DNA of 9,019 nt from Methylomonas sp. (GCA_026989715.1 JALSIU010000329.1:1-9019); one strand, 5' to 3'; positions 1 through 7,900 are shown, counted from the stretch's first letter. Notes: a model not told the origin generated them from the letters alone. Made by a program: numbers and translations.

Positions 1-116
1 CTGTTCATTTCACTCTCAGACATCAATGTTAATTGACTGCGCCCTAATGGACTGGTGGCACAAGCAGAAAGTAACAAAAGACAACATAAAAGTAATAACG
101 GTATTTTTTTTAGCAT
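1..116 (-). CDS. M48-family metallopeptidase lipoprotein, N-terminal fragment (runs off left edge)
   Basis: Only the first 38 codons are present; the gene continues beyond position 1. The protein begins with a classic lipoprotein signal: Met, two lysines, a long leucine-rich stretch, then a lipobox ending Leu-Ser-Ala-Cys with the acylated cysteine at residue 19. The mature start (Cys-Ala-Thr-Ser-Pro-Leu-Gly-Arg-Ser-Gln-Leu, then Met-Ser-Glu-Ser-Glu-Met-Asn) resembles the beginning of bacterial M48 (HtpX/LoiP/BepA-like) periplasmic zinc metalloproteases, which typically read CATSPxGRxQLxLxSxxEM. These act in envelope protein quality control. The zinc-binding HExxH motif would lie outside the window, so the family call rests on the N-terminus alone. 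No clear Shine-Dalgarno is visible before the ATG. It is the last of four same-strand genes after trxB. Confidence 0.72.
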   Translation of the reverse strand, partial: MLKKIPLLLLCCLLLLSACATSPLGRSQLTLMSESEMN

Positions 117-215
117 AACAGTTAGGGTAAAACGAAGAGATTAATTGATATTGAGTTTAAAATAGGATGCACAATTTTGCCGGCACAGGCATATAAAAAC
201 TGCGTACGCTTGCAC

Positions 216-527
216 TTAAAGATCATCCTGCATAAGCTCATCCAACATTTGCTTTTCTTCTTGGGTGAGTAAAGCATGCAGTTCTTGACGATTAATTGGG
301 CGACCCGATATACCAAAATGACGCATACGCCGATAATTTTTTCTGCGTTCCTGCATACGCCTATTTTGTACGCGCCGTTCATGCTTTGGCCAAAGCAGGT
401 ACTCTTGCTGAATGGCGCTAACCCAAAGTGAGCTACCAAATTCATACTGGATTAATCGCCGCTTATGATTGCGCCTCTCAATACGGCGACGATTATCATT
501 CGCCTGTCTTGGATCGCGAGTTGTCAT
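216..527 (-). CDS. Small arginine-rich protein with RR-x3-RR arrays, unknown function
   Basis: A 103-residue protein that I cannot assign to a named family. About 20 of its residues are arginine. Arg-Arg pairs recur every five residues in two blocks: at 13/14, 18/19 and 23/24, and at 51/52, 56/57, 61/62 and 66/67. The blocks are separated by a less charged, aromatic segment (about 28-48, with Tyr, Phe, Trp and a Leu-Leu-Trp-Pro run). The C-terminus is acidic and probably helical (Gln-Glu-Glu-Lys ... Asp-Glu-Leu-Met-Gln-Asp-Asp-Leu). There is no signal peptide or membrane segment, so it is likely cytoplasmic. Such a basic protein could bind nucleic acid or another polyanion, but this is inference. 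The ATG at 527 has no good Shine-Dalgarno. A large hairpin (546-584) lies just upstream. I treat it as real because it keeps an open, biased frame in a same-strand gene row and its composition looks protein-like. Confidence 0.7.
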   Translation of the reverse strand: MTTRDPRQANDNRRRIERRNHKRRLIQYEFGSSLWVSAIQQEYLLWPKHERRVQNRRMQERRKNYRRMRHFGISGRPINRQELHALLTQEEKQMLDELMQDDL

Positions 528-545
528 GACAATACATTAATGAAA

Positions 546-584
546 CGAGTGCAATAAAGACAGCATGCCTTATATTTGCACTCG
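546..584 (-). terminator. Possible terminator or leader hairpin between the DUF4332 gene and the Arg-rich gene
   Basis: A perfect 9-bp inverted repeat (CGAGTGCAA at 546-554, TTGCACTCG at 576-584) encloses a 21-nt loop that can partly pair internally (CTTATA-like against AATAAAG). On the minus strand it follows the DUF4332 stop by about 20 nt and is trailed by only a short T run (TTTCATT). It could be a weak terminator for that gene or a structured leader of the next gene, whose ATG is 18 nt further on. Confidence 0.4.
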
Positions 585-605
585 CTTGTTTATCTTGATG
601 ACAAA

Positions 606-1010
606 TTAATGATTAATCATCCTAGGCAACTCTTTGGCCTGCGCAACCCATTTTTCTACTTGCGATAGTGCCGGTAAACTTCTGACTAATTTTTTGGTTT
701 CATTGACTTCCTGCATTTTTGCATGCAGATTATCAGGGCGGCGCTGTGCCAGTTCAGGTACCGTATCCACTCCTGCATGTTCTAATAAATCGGCATATTG
801 AGTACCAATGCCTTTGACTCTCGCAAGGTCGGCGCGATTTACCCAGTTTAAAATTAATTTTTCACTAATACCGGTTTGTTCAGCCAGTTCTTTACGGGCT
901 TTTTTCTCACAGCCTAGTTCCAACAACTTTTCAATTGAATGAATATCGGCGGCTTCTAATTTTTCAGCATACGTTGCACCGATGCCTTCTATTTCTGATA
1001 AATGTGTCAT
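606..1010 (-). CDS. DUF4332 domain protein (tandem helix-hairpin-helix-like)
   Basis: A 134-residue soluble protein matching the DUF4332 pattern over nearly its full length. It has two related helix-hairpin-helix-like units, each opening with an Ile-Glu-Gly-Ile-Gly / Val-Lys-Gly-Ile-Gly turn (about residues 7-11 and 65-69). In each a tyrosine-alanine and a run of charged helices follow. The conserved stretch Leu-Ala-Glu-Gln-Thr-Gly-Ile-Ser-Glu-Lys-Leu-Ile-Leu (about 42-54) links them, and a Pro-Asp-Asn-Leu motif lies near residue 92. HhH units of this type usually bind nucleic acid without sequence specificity, but the role of DUF4332 proteins is not established. The start at 1010 is supported by a strong Shine-Dalgarno. 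It lies 86 bp downstream of trxB on the same strand, so it may share that transcript or use its own weak promoter in the gap. Confidence 0.88.
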   Translation of the reverse strand: MTHLSEIEGIGATYAEKLEAADIHSIEKLLELGCEKKARKELAEQTGISEKLILNWVNRADLARVKGIGTQYADLLEHAGVDTVPELAQRRPDNLHAKMQEVNETKKLVRSLPALSQVEKWVAQAKELPRMINH

Positions 1011-1016
1011 AACTCT

Positions 1017-1021
1017 CTCCT
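1017..1021 (-). promoter_or_regulatory. Shine-Dalgarno for the DUF4332 gene
   Basis: AGGAG on the minus strand, six bases before the ATG at 1010. It fixes the start codon. Confidence 0.8.
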
Positions 1022-1034
1022 GAGATAATTTTTA

Positions 1035-1063
1035 TTAATGCGTTCTACTTTTCTTAAAATCAA
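1035..1063 (-). promoter_or_regulatory. Weak candidate promoter for the DUF4332 gene
   Basis: Read on the minus strand, TTGATT (1063-1058) is followed after 17 bases by CATTAA (1040-1035), about 24 bases before the start codon. The -35 is fair but the -10 is poor, and the whole gap is AT-rich, so chance resemblance is likely. Cotranscription from trxB is an equally good explanation. Confidence 0.25.
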
Positions 1064-1096
1064 ATTATTTTTTTAAAAATTCATGCAAAAAAACAC

Positions 1097-2056
1097 TTAA
1101 GCGTCTAAATCATCCAAGTATTTTTCAGCATCCAATGCCGCCATACAACCTGCTCCTGCCGAAGTAATGGCCTGTTTATACATTGAGTCCATTACATCCC
1201 CTGCCGCAAATACACCAGGAATATTAGTCGCTGTTGCATTCCCTGCAATACCGCTATTAACCTGTAAATAGCCATGCTCATCCATCGCTAATTGCTCTTT
1301 GAATATTTCAGTATTAGGGCGATGACCGATGGCGATAAAAACACCATGTACATCCACTTCTTTCGTACTGTTATCAATAGTGCTTTTAATGCGCATCCCC
1401 GTCACGCCCATCTCATCGCCTAAAACTTCATCTAAAGTATGATTCCATTCAATGGTGACATTCGCATTAGCGGCTTTATCTATTAGCTTATCAGCTAAAA
1501 TTTTCTCAGAACGAAATTTATCACGACGATGAATAACTGTCACATGCGAAGCGATATTAGCGAGATATAAAGCCTCTTCAACGGCAGTATTACCACCACC
1601 GATAACAGCCACCGGTTTATTTCTATAAAAGAAACCATCACATGTCGCACAGGCCGAAACGCCTTTACCTGAAAAAGCCTCTTCTGAGTCTAAGCCTAAA
1701 TACATAGCGGATGCGCCGGTTGCAATAATGAGCGCATCACAAGTATAACTCCCTGCATCCCCCGTTAATTTAAAAGGACGCTGTGATAAATCAGCTGTAT
1801 GAATATGGTCAAAAATAATTTCCGTCTCAAAACGCTCGGCATGTTTACGCATTCTTTCCATCAACTCAGGGCCTTGAACCCCTGCATCATCGCCTGGCCA
1901 ATTATCAACATCAGTCGTTGTCGTTAATTGTCCGCCCTGCTGTAAGCCTGTTACCATAACAGGGTTAAGATTAGCTCGTGCCGCATACACAGCGGCGGTA
2001 TAGCCTGCAGGCCCTGAGCCTAAAATTAATAAACGGCAATGTTTCGCGTCACTCAT
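1097..2056 (-). CDS. trxB: Thioredoxin reductase (NADPH)
   Basis: A cytoplasmic FAD flavoenzyme that passes electrons from NADPH to oxidised thioredoxin, sustaining ribonucleotide reductase, methionine sulfoxide repair and general disulfide reduction. The 319 residues match the low-molecular-weight TrxB family from end to end. The FAD-binding Gly-Ser-Gly-Pro-Ala-Gly lies at 13-18, followed by the GGQLTTTT segment at 41-48. The redox-active Cys-Ala-Thr-Cys lies at 136-139, the NADPH-binding Gly-Gly-Gly-Asn-Thr-Ala at 153-158, and His-Arg-Arg (2'-phosphate recognition) at 176-178. A second FAD motif, Gly-Asp-Val-Met-Asp, lies at 286-290. All key residues are intact and the length is normal. An AAGGAA ribosome site lies about 10 bases before the ATG, and a plausible sigma-70 promoter sits upstream at 2111-2139. 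No thioredoxin gene is adjacent; the nearest downstream gene encodes a DUF4332 protein. Confidence 0.98.
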   Translation of the reverse strand: MSDAKHCRLLILGSGPAGYTAAVYAARANLNPVMVTGLQQGGQLTTTTDVDNWPGDDAGVQGPELMERMRKHAERFETEIIFDHIHTADLSQRPFKLTGDAGSYTCDALIIATGASAMYLGLDSEEAFSGKGVSACATCDGFFYRNKPVAVIGGGNTAVEEALYLANIASHVTVIHRRDKFRSEKILADKLIDKAANANVTIEWNHTLDEVLGDEMGVTGMRIKSTIDNSTKEVDVHGVFIAIGHRPNTEIFKEQLAMDEHGYLQVNSGIAGNATATNIPGVFAAGDVMDSMYKQAITSAGAGCMAALDAEKYLDDLDA

Positions 2057-2110
2057 AAGTCATTTTTCCTTATATTTAAAGTATTAATGATGGGATTAAT
2101 TTTCTTGCCC

Positions 2111-2139
2111 ATTATGCTAGGTATTAGCTAATTGGTAAA
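2111..2139 (-). promoter_or_regulatory. Candidate sigma-70 promoter for trxB
   Basis: On the minus strand, TTTACC (2139-2134) and CATAAT (2116-2111) are separated by exactly 17 bases, matching four and five of the six consensus positions. Transcription would start near 2104, giving a leader of about 48 nt before the trxB ATG. Confidence 0.5.
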
Positions 2140-2240
2140 GTATAGAATCTGTACAAATACACTGTTAGCCGTCGCCTTGAAAATTCATGAGAACAATTCT
2201 AAACTTACTCAAAAAACTGACGCTGACACGATAATGAAAG

Positions 2241-2250
2241 TGGCCGGCCA
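2241..2250. promoter_or_regulatory. Perfect 10-bp palindrome, possible operator
   Basis: TGGCCGGCCA is fully self-complementary and GC-rich within an AT-rich spacer. It lies between the two divergent promoter candidates, centred about 78 bases before the predicted operon start site. It could be a protein-binding dyad, but the symmetry does not extend beyond 10 bp and chance is possible. Confidence 0.25.
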
Positions 2251-2286
2251 ACACAAATGACTAAATATATTTAACCAGAGCATTGC

Positions 2287-2317
2287 TTTACTTCTTAACC
2301 CCAAGGCAGGTTATAAT
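2287..2317 (+). promoter_or_regulatory. Candidate promoter for the RND efflux operon
   Basis: A perfect TATAAT -10 box lies at 2312-2317. The best -35 is TTTACT at 2287-2292 (four of six consensus positions) with a long 19-base spacer, suggesting a weak or activator-dependent promoter. The start site would be near 2324, leaving a leader of about 77 nt before the TTG start codon at 2401. Confidence 0.45.
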
Positions 2318-2400
2318 ATTAAAACATACTAATTAATCCGCTAAACCCGCATAATAGTTTTACTCTCTCCATAACACCCGATAATAAACTAAACATCGCT

Positions 2401-3798
2401 TTGAAGATTCGATACCGGTTGCTTATTTTCGCAGCTATGCTCCTCAGTGCCTGCGCGACTCCCATAGAGGACATCCAGCCGCCTACCAATATACCGACAC
2501 ACTTTTCACAAGCAGGCCAACTGCCCATGCAAGAAAAATGGTGGTTGGTACTTAACGACCCGCAACTGAATCAGCTGATTGATATGGCATTAAACAATAA
2601 TTTCAGTTTATTGGCCGCCTTTAATCGCCTACAACAAGCACAAACACTTGCCGACAAAACCAGTGCCAATTTAATCCCGAGTATTAATGCTATTTTCAAT
2701 GGCAATAAAACCTATCGCAATACAACAGATAACGCCTATTTCAGCTTAGGTTTAGGAGCCAGTTATGAAGTGGATTTATGGGGGCGAATCCGAGCACAAA
2801 CCCATGCCGCTGAATTAGATGTGCGTGCTGCGGCTGAAAACTTAAAGACTGCAGCCATTTCTGTTTCCACTGAAGTGGCCATTACTTGGTATCGCTTAAT
2901 AGAACAGCGTAGCCAATTACGGCTATTGCAACAACAAATCAAAACCAATCAAGATAATGTGCAACTCATGATTTCACGCTTTGCAGGGGCGCAAGCAACT
3001 GCAGCCGATTTATTTCAACAACAGCAAATTTTAGCAGCAACAGTAGGGGATCAAAGTGATGTATTAGCTGCCACAAAAGTATTGGAACACCAATTAGCCA
3101 TCTTAACCGGAAAAGCGCCGGGTATGCTGAACATACCGAAACAAAATGACCTGCCACAACTGCCGCCACAACCGCAATCAGGCCTGAGCAGTGAATTATT
3201 GCAACGCCGACCTGATTTGCGTACCGCTTATTATCGTGTGCAAGCCGCCGATCAACGCATTGCATCCGCCATTGCCGACCGTTATCCAAAGCTCAGTTTA
3301 TCCGCCAGTATTGATGCCACTGCGCCTAATCTACAGTCATTATTTAATAACTGGATAGGAACTTTGGCAGGTAACCTTATTATGCCGATTGTTGATGGTG
3401 GCCGGCGTGTTGCTGAAGTTGAGCGCACGCGAGCGGTGGCGGCAGAAGCCTTAAATAATTATGCCACAGCAATTCAGCAAGCCATTAAAGAAGTAGAAGA
3501 TGCTTTGATTCGCGAACAGCAACAGCAAAAACTAATTGTAAGTTTAGACAAACAATACCGATACTCACAACAAGCCACATTACAAATTCGTACCCGTTAT
3601 ATATACGGCGCAATGGATTTTTTACGAGTATTATCCACACAAATCAGCCAACAAGCACTAGAGCGTCGGCGCATTTTTGCCAAACGCTTACTGATAGAAT
3701 ATCGTATTCAGCTATACCGTGCGCTGGCTGGCAGCTGGTCATTACCCAATGCCATCAACACCGAAAATCAACACGCTAAGGACACACAACATGGCTAA
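2401..3798 (+). CDS. RND efflux system outer-membrane factor lipoprotein (OprM/NodT family)
   Basis: This is the exit duct of the tripartite pump: a TolC-like trimer with a beta-barrel in the outer membrane and a long helical tunnel in the periplasm. Its 465 residues begin with a lipoprotein signal (Met-Lys-Ile-Arg-Tyr-Arg, a hydrophobic stretch, Leu-Leu-Ser-Ala-Cys) with the acylated Cys at residue 18. Family hallmarks include the Trp-Trp near 47-48, Glu-Val-Asp-Leu-Trp-Gly-Arg at 123-129, and Leu-Gln-Arg-Arg-Pro-Asp-Leu at 267-273. Two OEP repeat halves lie around 50-235 and 265-440. The start is a TTG: this frame has no ATG or GTG between the upstream stop at 2320 and residue 13, and starting at that ATG would leave only five residues before the lipobox Cys. 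No good Shine-Dalgarno precedes it. Being encoded first, ahead of adaptor and permease, is less usual than last. The stop overlaps the adaptor start by 8 bp. Confidence 0.93.
   Translation: MKIRYRLLIFAAMLLSACATPIEDIQPPTNIPTHFSQAGQLPMQEKWWLVLNDPQLNQLIDMALNNNFSLLAAFNRLQQAQTLADKTSANLIPSINAIFNGNKTYRNTTDNAYFSLGLGASYEVDLWGRIRAQTHAAELDVRAAAENLKTAAISVSTEVAITWYRLIEQRSQLRLLQQQIKTNQDNVQLMISRFAGAQATAADLFQQQQILAATVGDQSDVLAATKVLEHQLAILTGKAPGMLNIPKQNDLPQLPPQPQSGLSSELLQRRPDLRTAYYRVQAADQRIASAIADRYPKLSLSASIDATAPNLQSLFNNWIGTLAGNLIMPIVDGGRRVAEVERTRAVAAEALNNYATAIQQAIKEVEDALIREQQQQKLIVSLDKQYRYSQQATLQIRTRYIYGAMDFLRVLSTQISQQALERRRIFAKRLLIEYRIQLYRALAGSWSLPNAINTENQHAKDTQHG
3778..3782 (+). promoter_or_regulatory. Shine-Dalgarno that sets the adaptor start
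   Basis: AAGGA lies inside the end of the outer-membrane factor gene, 8 bases before the ATG at 3791. It favours that ATG over an in-frame GTG at 3719, which would add 24 residues in front of an already complete membrane anchor. Confidence 0.75.
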
Positions 3799-4975
3799 AC
3801 GCCTTTTACAATGGATGCTGGCTTTATTGATTTTATGTATAGGTTTTGGTTTATCTTATTATTGGCTAAGCCACAAACCAAAAGCCAAAGCGGCCGCCCC
3901 CCAAAAAAGTATTCCCTTAATTGAATACATCCAACCCAAAGTCATAGACTATCCAACGACTATCCAAGCAATGGGAACGATTACCCCGGCTCAACTCGTT
4001 AATTTAACCTCACGTATTAATGGTTTAGTGGTTGCCGTCAATCCTAATTTTATTCCGGGGGGATTTTTAAAAAAAGATGAACAAATTGTCCAGCTTGACC
4101 CCACCGATTATGAGCTCACCATTGCCCAAAAAGAGAATGAATTAGCTCAAGCACAATTTGAATTAACACTAGAAAAAGGTAGACAAGCAATTGCGCAACG
4201 TGAGTTTAAATTATTAAGTAGTCAACTGAATGCACAAAGCATGGAACTGGTTTTGCGTAAACCCCATTTAGCATTGGTTAAAAGCAAAGTAAAGGCCGCA
4301 GAAGCCGCACTAACCCAAGCCAGGCTAAACTTACAGCGCACCAAAACAAAATCCCCCTTTAATGCCATTATCTTAGCAACCAATGCCCATATAGGCTCTT
4401 GGGTCTCCACTTTTTCAACAGGAACACCGCTGGTCAAATTAGCCGGAACAGATTACTTCTGGATTAAAGCCACACTCCCCATCAAACAATTAAAGTACAT
4501 CAACATACCGGACATTAATAGCACCACCGGTGCCACGGTTAAAGTCAGTCATACAGCAGCCTGGGGCGAGCAGGTTTACCGTATGGGGCGAGTTATTCGT
4601 TTACAAGCCGAATTAGAAAATACAGGTCGAATGGCACAAATTATTATTGAAGTACAAGACCCTCTTAGCCAAAAACCTGCCAATAAGAATGCACCGCCTT
4701 TAATTTTAGGGGCTTTTGTACACCTCGATATAACAGGGCGCATGCTAAAAAATGTGATTAGTCTCCCTGAGTCCTTACTGCATAATGGCCAACAACTTTG
4801 GTTGCTCACTGCGGAAAATACCTTAAATAAATACCCTGTTAGCCCTGTTTGGAAAGAGCATGGGCAAATATTTATTGAGCGCAACGCATTACCTGAGCAT
4901 CTCCGCATTATCAGTAGCCCACTCAGCACCCCAGTACAAGGCATGCAACTACGCACTGCCACATATAAGGATTGA
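3791..4975 (+). CDS. RND efflux periplasmic adaptor subunit (membrane fusion protein, HlyD/AcrA-like)
   Basis: This subunit bridges the inner-membrane permease and the outer-membrane duct. Its 394 residues start with a basic Met-Ala-Lys-Arg and one membrane segment (about 5-26). The only nearby Cys (16) lacks a lipobox, so the protein is membrane-anchored rather than acylated. The usual adaptor order follows. The first half of a lipoyl-like domain (about 58-104) contains Ser-Arg-Ile-Asn-Gly-Leu-Val and ends in Val-Gln-Leu-Asp-Pro-Thr-Asp-Tyr. An alpha-helical coiled-coil hairpin rich in Ala, Gln, Glu and Lys spans about 107-183. The second lipoyl half (about 184-220) contains Thr-Lys-Ser-Pro-Phe-Asn-Ala. 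Beta-barrel and membrane-proximal segments follow to the end. Length is typical. The ATG overlaps the preceding gene's stop by 8 bp (ATGGCTAA), implying translational coupling. The permease ATG follows after 5 bp. Confidence 0.93.
   Translation: MAKRLLQWMLALLILCIGFGLSYYWLSHKPKAKAAAPQKSIPLIEYIQPKVIDYPTTIQAMGTITPAQLVNLTSRINGLVVAVNPNFIPGGFLKKDEQIVQLDPTDYELTIAQKENELAQAQFELTLEKGRQAIAQREFKLLSSQLNAQSMELVLRKPHLALVKSKVKAAEAALTQARLNLQRTKTKSPFNAIILATNAHIGSWVSTFSTGTPLVKLAGTDYFWIKATLPIKQLKYINIPDINSTTGATVKVSHTAAWGEQVYRMGRVIRLQAELENTGRMAQIIIEVQDPLSQKPANKNAPPLILGAFVHLDITGRMLKNVISLPESLLHNGQQLWLLTAENTLNKYPVSPVWKEHGQIFIERNALPEHLRIISSPLSTPVQGMQLRTATYKD
4967..4971 (+). promoter_or_regulatory. Shine-Dalgarno that sets the permease start
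   Basis: AAGGA sits in the last codons of the adaptor gene, 9 bases before the ATG at 4981. It rules out the in-frame TTG at 4972, which abuts it directly, and makes the second ATG at 4987 (15 bases away) less likely. Confidence 0.75.
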
Positions 4976-4980
4976 TTGCG

Positions 4981-7900
4981 ATGAAAATGGAGACACATGG
5001 CTCGGTAAGCTGGATGGCAACGCACCCTGTTGCGGCTAATTTACTTATGGCTGCCTTTATCTTAGGCGGCTTATTGTTTATGGGCAATATGAAACAAGAA
5101 GTCTTCCCTGATTTTGTGACAGATAATATCAGCATCAATGTCGTTTATACCGGCGCCGACCCGGAAGAAATAGAACGCAGTATGTTATTGGCAATAGAAG
5201 ATGCCATTTCCGGCTTAGAAGGCGTAGATGAAATTAGCTCAACCGCGCAAGAAGGAACAGGCTCTGTCATTGTCGATGTGATGACCGATGCGGATATTAA
5301 TTTGCTGGCACAAGACATACAGCAAGAAGTCGATTTAATTACCACCTTCCCCGAAGATGCCGAAGACCCTAAGGTCAAGATTATCGCCAGTAAACGTAAA
5401 ACGGTTTCATTAGTGTTATATGGTGAGACCGAGGCATGGATACTACATAAATTAGCAGAGAACTTTCGTGAACAATTGTTACAATCGGCTCACATCACAC
5501 AAGTCGAGCTAGAAGGCGTGCGACCTTTAGAAATTAGCATCGAAATTCCTCAAGAAAATTTACGGCGTTACCAACTCTCACTGGCCACTGTGGCACAACG
5601 CATCCGTAATGCCAGTATCGACTTGCCCGGGGGGAGCGTCAAAACAGATACCGGTGAAATTCTAGTGCGGATGCAAGAGCGTAAAGAAACCGGACAAGAT
5701 TTTGCCAATATGCCGATTATTACCACCCCCTCAGGTGGGCAGGTTTTGCTAGGCGATATTGCCAATATTAACGATGACTATGAAGAGACGGATTATTCAG
5801 CAAATTATAATAATTACCCCGCCATTATGTTGCAGGTTTATCGCGTAGGTCATCAAGCCCCTATTGATATTGCCGAAGCGGTCAAACAACAAATGGCTCT
5901 CAGTAAAAATTCACTACCTAAAGGCATACACATAGAAATTCGTTATGATGCCTCCGTGAGTTACGCAGAACGCGTTGATTTATTACTGCGCAATAGTGCT
6001 TTAGGCTTAACGCTAGTGTTCATTACACTGGCTTTATTTCTGGAATTGCGTTTAGCCTTTTGGGTGATGACCGGTATTCCTATCGCATTTTTGGGTTCAT
6101 TTTTATTTTTACCCACGCTGGGCATTTCATTGAATATGGTTTCCTTGTTTGCCTTTATTATCGCCCTTGGTATTGTGGTCGATGATGCCATTATTATTGG
6201 GGAAAATATCTACCATTACCGACAAGAAGGTCATCCCGCTCTAGAAGCTGCCATTAAGGGCGTACAAGATATGGCGGCACCGGTTACTTTTAGTATTTTG
6301 ACCAATATTGCGACCTTTATGCCCTTATTTTTTATGCCGGGTGTAATGGGGAAAATTTTTGTCATGATTCCCAGTGTGGTCATTACCGTCTTTTTGCTCT
6401 CGCTCATCGAAAGTTTATTTATCTTGCCGCATCATTTAGCACATATCAAACCGCAACACGGCGCCGGTTTTCAATATTGGTTATACATCAAACAACAAGG
6501 GTTTAGTCATGGCTTTAGAAACTGGACGAGAAAATATTATGGTCATGCATTAGACCTCTCTTTAAAATATCGTTACTTAACGATTGTCACCGCGATTGCA
6601 TTATTAATTGCCACGCTTTCTTACGCCGCTAGTGGTCGTATGGGCTTGTCTATGTTTCCTAAAACCGAATCCGATTTTGCACAAGCCACGTTAAGCTTAC
6701 CTTACGGCACGCCGGTAGAAAAAACCCAAGCTATCGTTAAAAAACTGGTGCGCACGGCACGCGCCAGTACCGAAAATGTACGCAATGGCGAGCAACTTAT
6801 TCGCGGTATTTTTGCTGAAATTGGGAAAGGCGGCAGCCATAAAGCTTATATCCGCGCTTATTTAGCCCCGCCTGAAATACGTCATAAAATTATGAGTACA
6901 GCGCAATTTAGCGCATTATGGCGCAGCAATACAGGGGAAATAGCGGGCATAGAAAGCCTTATTTTTGAATCCGACTCAGGAGGACCTGGCGCAGGTTCGG
7001 CCATCACCGTCGAATTAACGCACCACGACACCGCCATATTAGAACAAGCCGGCAGACAGCTCACCCAAGCATTACGCGCTTATCCCATGGCAACCGATAT
7101 TACCAACAGCATGAGCCAAGGCAAACAACAATTAGATTTCAGTATACTGCCCGAAGGGGAAAGCTTAGGTTTAACTGCCTTATCGGTGGCTCGGCAGGTA
7201 CGCGATGCATTTTATGGTGCAGAAGTTTTACGTCAACAACGTGGCCGCAATGAAATAAAAGTGATGGTACGCCTGCCGGAAAATGAGCGCGCCTCTGCAC
7301 AAGATATGTACAATTTTCTTATCCAAAGTGACCAAGGCCGCTTTATTCCACTGAATGAAGTGGTGCAAGTCAAACCAGGCCATGCCCTAACCGAAATCAA
7401 ACGTCGTAATGGTAAGCGTAATGTACAAATTACCGCAAATGCCACCCCACGCAATCAATCGGTTAATATCATCAATGGCTTAAAAGCGGATACTTTACCG
7501 GCACTTGTCAAACAATACCCAGGCTTAGAATATAGTTTTCAGGGACAACAGGCGGATATGGCCGATAGTATTGGCAGCTTAAAGCTAAGCTTTATTTTCG
7601 CCATTTTAGCTATTTATGCCATGTTAGCCATTCCATTTAGAAGTTACATATTGCCGCTCATTGTCATTATCAGCATTCCTTTTGGTATGATTGGCGCCAT
7701 TTTTGGTCACCTTATTATGGGCTATAACTTAAGCGTTTTAAGTATGTTAGGCATCGTGGCATTATCCGGCATTGTCGTTAATGATAGTTTAGTGCTGGTT
7801 AGCCAAGCGGTTAATTTACAAAGTAAACAAGAATTATCTGCTAAAGAGCGCATTAAAATGGCCGCTGTGCAACGCTTTCGCCCCATTATTTTAACCACCT

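Larger units (their letters stand above)
2057..2400. other. 344-bp divergent intergenic region between trxB and the efflux operon
   Basis: There is no credible coding sequence on either strand. The region holds the trxB ribosome site (AAGGAA, about 2067-2072), a trxB-facing promoter candidate and an operon-facing promoter candidate. It also has a 10-bp perfect palindrome at 2241-2250 and a short tandem repeat, CTGACG/CTGACA, near 2218-2229. It is AT-rich overall. This is where regulators of the pump would be expected to bind, but I recognise no known operator. Confidence 0.7.

Noticed and set aside
175..186. 12-bp sequence TTTTGCCGGCAC that recurs inverted at 8530-8541
   Set aside because: One or two such 12-bp matches are expected by chance in 9 kb, and the right copy is part of a terminator loop.
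202..209. Palindrome GCGTACGC after the Arg-rich gene, followed on the minus strand by a T run
   Set aside because: As a hairpin it would have only two base pairs around a 4-base loop, so it is not convincing as a terminator.
122..445. 107-codon open frame on the minus strand
   Set aside because: It lies out of frame across the 103-aa gene, has a Cys- and aromatic-rich composition unlike a real protein, and starts inside the better-supported gene.
2319..2528. 69-codon minus-strand frame covering the pump promoter and signal peptide
   Set aside because: It is antisense to the outer-membrane factor start, with no ribosome site and no family resemblance.
3719..3790. GTG start extending the adaptor by 24 residues
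   Set aside because: The ATG at 3791 has an AAGGA site at good spacing and starts immediately before the basic residues and membrane anchor.
4972..4980. TTG start extending the permease by three residues
   Set aside because: It abuts the AAGGA ribosome site directly, whereas the ATG at 4981 is properly spaced.
4576..5025. 149-codon minus-strand frame across the adaptor/permease junction
   Set aside because: It is antisense to two clearly homologous genes; its Cys/Arg-rich composition is typical of a shadow frame.
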